Assembly (NCBI GenBank): GCA_900551815.1
Contig: URXE01000036.1
Coordinates: 1-25,132 of the forward strand
Reading direction: 5' to 3'
DNA length: 25,132 bases
Source of the DNA: an uncultured Collinsella sp.
GTDB lineage: Bacteria; Actinomycetota; Coriobacteriia; Coriobacteriales; Coriobacteriaceae
Made by a program: the position numbers and the translations under genes. Positions 22,531 to 25,132 of the stretch are shown here, piece after piece. A model generated the notes under the pieces. The model searched no databases. It was not told the DNA's origin and saw only the letters and a program-made list of their open reading frames with translations. The stretch's first letter is position 1; each line of letters starts with the position of its first letter.

Positions 22531-23001
22531 ATGGACGCAAGCCAGATCGTACTGACCGCTGAGGGCCGCCAGAAGCTCGTCGAGGAGCTCGCTTGGCGTG
22601 AGGGCGATTACGCCAAGGAGATCGTCGAGGACATCAAGGAAGCCCGCGCGTTCGGCGACCTTTCGGAGAACTCCGAGTACGATGCCGCCAAGGACAAGCA
22701 GGCCCAGAATGCTGCTCGCATCGCCGAGATTCAGGCTATTCTCGCCAACGCCCAGGTTGCTGCCACCACGGGCGACCTGACCGTCTCCATTGGCTCGACT
22801 GTTACCCTGGTCGACCCCAACGGTGAGCTCATCGAGGTCACGCTTGTCGGTACCACCGAGACCAACTCGCTCGAGCACAAGATCTCCAACGAGTCTCCGG
22901 TCGGCCACGCCATCATTGGTCATGGCGAGGGCGACTCCGTCGAGGTCGTTACGCCTTCCGGCAAGACTCGCGTCTACACCATCGCCAAGATCGCACGCTA
23001 G
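22531..23001 (+). CDS. greA: Transcription elongation factor GreA
   Basis: Rescues backtracked RNA polymerase by stimulating transcript cleavage; its N-terminal coiled coil enters the secondary channel. The 156-residue protein has the coiled-coil tip GDLSENSEYDAAKD with Asp43 and Glu46 in the acidic catalytic positions, and a C-terminal FKBP-like domain including SPVGHAIIGHGEGDSVEVVTPSG. Length is normal. GGGGAG precedes the ATG. greA directly upstream of lysS is a common arrangement; here a hairpin terminator lies between them. Confidence 0.97.
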   Translation: MDASQIVLTAEGRQKLVEELAWREGDYAKEIVEDIKEARAFGDLSENSEYDAAKDKQAQNAARIAEIQAILANAQVAATTGDLTVSIGSTVTLVDPNGELIEVTLVGTTETNSLEHKISNESPVGHAIIGHGEGDSVEVVTPSGKTRVYTIAKIAR

Positions 23002-23029
23002 ACCACGGTCCCGCGTAAAGGTATGTTTT

Positions 23030-23062
23030 CGCTCCCTGGGACCGAATCCTGGGGAGCGTTTT
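23030..23062 (+). terminator. Intrinsic terminator between greA and lysS
   Basis: CGCTCCC (23030-23036) pairs with GGGAGCG (23052-23058), followed by four T and then TTTAG-like sequence. lysS begins 18 bases on with no clear promoter, so partial read-through from greA is likely. Confidence 0.7.
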
Positions 23063-23079
23063 AGTTTGAGGAGCTAACT

Positions 23080-25044
23080 ATGGCAGAAAACCAGAACGCC
23101 GCCGATCAGGCATCGACGCTCAACGACGAGCGCGCCACCCGCCTGGCCAAGCGTGCCTCCCTGTTCGAGGCGGGCCAGAACCCGTATCCCGAGCACTCCG
23201 AGATTGAGGACTACGTCGTCGACATCGAGACTAAGTACGCCGAGCTCACCGATGGCGAGGACACCGAGGACGTCGTGAAGATCGGCGGCCGTGTGGTTGC
23301 CAAGCGCGGTCAGGGCAAGATTATGTTCATCGTCGTGCGCGACGCGACCGGCGAGATCCAGCTGTTCTGCCGCATCAACGATATGGACGAGGCCGCCTGG
23401 AACACGCTCAAGGCACTCGACCTGGGCGATATCCTGGGCGTGACCGGCGTAGTCGTGCGCACTAAGCGTGGCCAGCTTTCCGTTGCCCCCAAGAGTGCGA
23501 CGCTGCTGTCCAAGGCCGTTCGCCCGCTGCCCGAGAAGTTCCACGGTCTCTCCGACAAGGAGACCCGCTATCGTCAGCGCTATGTCGACCTGATCGCCAA
23601 CGACGACGTTCGCGAGACCTTCCGCAAGCGCTCGCAGATCCTCTCCACGTTCCGCCGCTTTATGGAGTCCGATGGCTACATGGAGGTTGAGACCCCCATC
23701 CTGCAGACCATCCAGGGCGGAGCTACTGCCAAGCCGTTCATCACGCACTTCAACGCGCTCGATCAGGAGTGCTACCTGCGTATCGCCACCGAGCTGCACC
23801 TCAAGCGCTGCATCGTCGGTGGTTTTGAGCGCGTGTTCGAGATCGGTCGTATCTTCCGCAACGAGGGCATGGACCTTACCCACAATCCCGAGTTCACCAC
23901 GATGGAGGCCTACCGCGCCTTCTCCGATCTCGAGGGCATGAAGGCGCTCGCCCAGGGCGTCATCAAGGCCGCTAACAAGGCTATCGGCAACCCCGAGGTT
24001 ATTGAGTATCAGGGCCAGACTATCGACCTGTCCGGTGAGTGGGCAAGTCGCCCCATGACCGATATCGTCTCTGACGTGATTGGTAAGCAGGTCACCATCG
24101 ACACGCCGGTTGAGGAGCTTGCTGCCGCCGCACGTGAGAAGGGCCTGGAGATCAAGCCCGAGTGGACCGCCGGCAAGATCATCGCCGAGATCTACGATGA
24201 GCTGGGCGAGGACACCATCGTCAACCCCACCTTCGTGTGCGATTACCCCATCGAGGTTAGCCCGCTTGCCAAGCGCTTTGAGGATGACCCGCGCCTGACC
24301 CATCGCTTTGAGCTGGTCATCGCCGGCCACGAGTACGCGAACGCGTTCTCTGAGCTCAACGATCCGGTCGACCAGGCCGAGCGCTTCGCTGCCCAGATGG
24401 CCGAGAAGGCCGGCGGCGACGACGAGGCCATGGAGTACGACGAGGATTACGTGCGCGCCCTCGAGTACGGTATGCCTCCCGCGGGCGGCATCGGCATCGG
24501 TATCGACCGCGTGGTCATGCTGCTCACCAACCAGGCTTCCATCCGCGACGTGCTGCTGTTCCCGCACATGAAGCCCGAGAAGGGTTTCCAGTCCGGTGCC
24601 GCTGCTGCCAAGGCTGCCGAGGCCGGCAACACCGCGAGCCCCTTCGTCAAGCCGCTCAAGCCCACGGTTGATTATTCCAAGATTGCCGTCGAGCCACTGT
24701 TTGAGGAGTTCGTCGACTTTGATACCTTCTCCAAGAGCGACTTCCGCGCCGTGAAGGTCAAGGCATGCGAGGCCGTCAAGAAGTCCAAGAAGCTGCTGAA
24801 CTTTACGCTCGATGACGGTACCGGCACCGACCGTACCATTCTCTCCGGTATTCACGATTATTACGAGCCCGAGGACCTGGTCGGCAAGATCCTGCTCGCC
24901 ATCACCAACCTGCCTCCGCGCAAGATGATGGGTATCCCCAGCTGCGGCATGCTCATCAGCGCCATCCACGAGGAGGAGGGCGAGGAGCGCCTCAACCTGA
25001 TCCAGCTCGATGCCTCCATCCCTGCCGGCGCAAAGATGTACTAA
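23080..25044 (+). CDS. lysS: Lysyl-tRNA synthetase (class II) with C-terminal EMAPII/MetG-like tRNA-binding domain
   Basis: Charges tRNA-Lys with lysine in the cytosol. The N-terminal OB fold (about 60-150) is followed by the class II core: motif 1 ending in GYMEVETPIL, motif 2 with FRNEGMDLTHNPEF (from about 258) and motif 3 GGIGIGIDRVVMLL (from about 469). The core ends near 497, the usual length of LysS. A flexible Ala/Lys/Pro linker then leads to about 110 extra residues (548-654) with FSKSDFRAVKVKACEAVKKS, PEDLVGK and GIPSCGMLISA, which match the EMAPII-like tRNA-binding OB domain normally seen at the MetG C terminus or as free proteins. The fusion probably improves tRNA binding. GAGGAG precedes the ATG. 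Confidence 0.97.
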   Translation: MAENQNAADQASTLNDERATRLAKRASLFEAGQNPYPEHSEIEDYVVDIETKYAELTDGEDTEDVVKIGGRVVAKRGQGKIMFIVVRDATGEIQLFCRINDMDEAAWNTLKALDLGDILGVTGVVVRTKRGQLSVAPKSATLLSKAVRPLPEKFHGLSDKETRYRQRYVDLIANDDVRETFRKRSQILSTFRRFMESDGYMEVETPILQTIQGGATAKPFITHFNALDQECYLRIATELHLKRCIVGGFERVFEIGRIFRNEGMDLTHNPEFTTMEAYRAFSDLEGMKALAQGVIKAANKAIGNPEVIEYQGQTIDLSGEWASRPMTDIVSDVIGKQVTIDTPVEELAAAAREKGLEIKPEWTAGKIIAEIYDELGEDTIVNPTFVCDYPIEVSPLAKRFEDDPRLTHRFELVIAGHEYANAFSELNDPVDQAERFAAQMAEKAGGDDEAMEYDEDYVRALEYGMPPAGGIGIGIDRVVMLLTNQASIRDVLLFPHMKPEKGFQSGAAAAKAAEAGNTASPFVKPLKPTVDYSKIAVEPLFEEFVDFDTFSKSDFRAVKVKACEAVKKSKKLLNFTLDDGTGTDRTILSGIHDYYEPEDLVGKILLAITNLPPRKMMGIPSCGMLISAIHEEEGEERLNLIQLDASIPAGAKMY

Positions 25045-25047
25045 CTA

Positions 25048-25074
25048 GTTACGCGGTTCTACGAACCGCGTAAC
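25048..25074. repeat. Perfect hairpin palindrome after lysS
   Basis: GTTACGCGGTTC and GAACCGCGTAAC form a 12-bp stem with a three-base loop TAC, four bases after the lysS stop. A second GC-rich stem, GGCCCG/CGGGCC, follows at about 25075-25092. No T run follows, so it may be a processing or repeat element rather than a terminator. The remaining 40 bases to the window edge show no gene I can support. Confidence 0.7.
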
Positions 25075-25132
25075 GGCCCGACGCTGCGCGGGCCGCATTT
25101 GGACAATCTGACGTTCAACTTCAAGGGCGCGA

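Noticed and set aside
23074..24969. Minus-strand open frame (631 codons) opposite lysS
   Set aside because: Mirror frame of a certain lysyl-tRNA synthetase gene; composition is Gly/Leu/Val/Asp-rich as expected for a shadow.

Overview
The window comes from a high-GC, Gram-positive-type chromosome, most likely a gut actinobacterium of the class Coriobacteriia (Collinsella or a close relative). The grounds are GC-rich coding DNA, Shine-Dalgarno-led genes, a veg-ispE pair, a riboflavin ECF transporter with fused ATPases, a lysyl-tRNA synthetase with an added C-terminal tRNA-binding domain, and a MurE of the diamine-adding (Lys/Orn) kind. The species call is inference. Most of the window is ordinary core chromosome. 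I see no rRNA, CRISPR array, intact prophage or complete insertion sequence.

Layout. (1) 1-1149: 3' part of groEL and a strong terminator. (2) 1203-2595, minus strand: a two-gene operon of unknown function, a helical protein of about 344 aa and a 98-aa zinc-ribbon membrane protein, in DNA that looks less GC-rich than its surroundings. (3) 2687-7260: an FMN riboswitch, then ribU, a fused ecfA-ecfA ATPase, ecfT and two tandem FMN-binding split-barrel (PNPOx-like) genes, then a terminator. (4) 7298-12398: two ArgR-type operators 21 bp apart, then argC-argJ-argB-argD, the full acetyl-cycle route from glutamate to ornithine, and a terminator. (5) 12399-12816: an AT-rich gap with an imperfect terminal-inverted-repeat element, an orphan tRNA 3' end, a terminator and tRNA-Val(UAC) on the minus strand. 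(6) 12874-14937: asnB on the minus strand, with an intrinsic terminator in its own upstream region. (7) 15142-20554: a murE-type ligase, a HAD phosphatase, murI, rph, rdgB and dtd. (8) 20553-21909: palindromic repeats, a promoter, veg and ispE. (9) 21959-25132: tRNA-Pro(CGG), tatA, greA, lysS-EMAPII and a closing palindrome.

How the genes fit together. Region 3 imports riboflavin under FMN feedback and adds two probable flavin-binding proteins. Region 4 makes ornithine under arginine control. Regions 6 and 7 join a glutamine-dependent asparagine synthetase-type enzyme, a MurE ligase and glutamate racemase, which suggests a peptidoglycan-precursor neighbourhood. The MurE carries DDPG where mDAP enzymes have DNPR, so an L-Lys or L-Orn third residue is plausible. 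Ornithine from region 4 could then feed the cell wall; this is a hypothesis.

The least explained items are the two-gene unknown operon (1241-2558), the inverted-repeat element with an orphan tRNA end (12445-12697), the orphan terminator upstream of asnB (14868-14912), and two hairpins that share a GGGAC(A/G)GG...TTATTT core although their stems differ (19321-19357 and 20553-20618).
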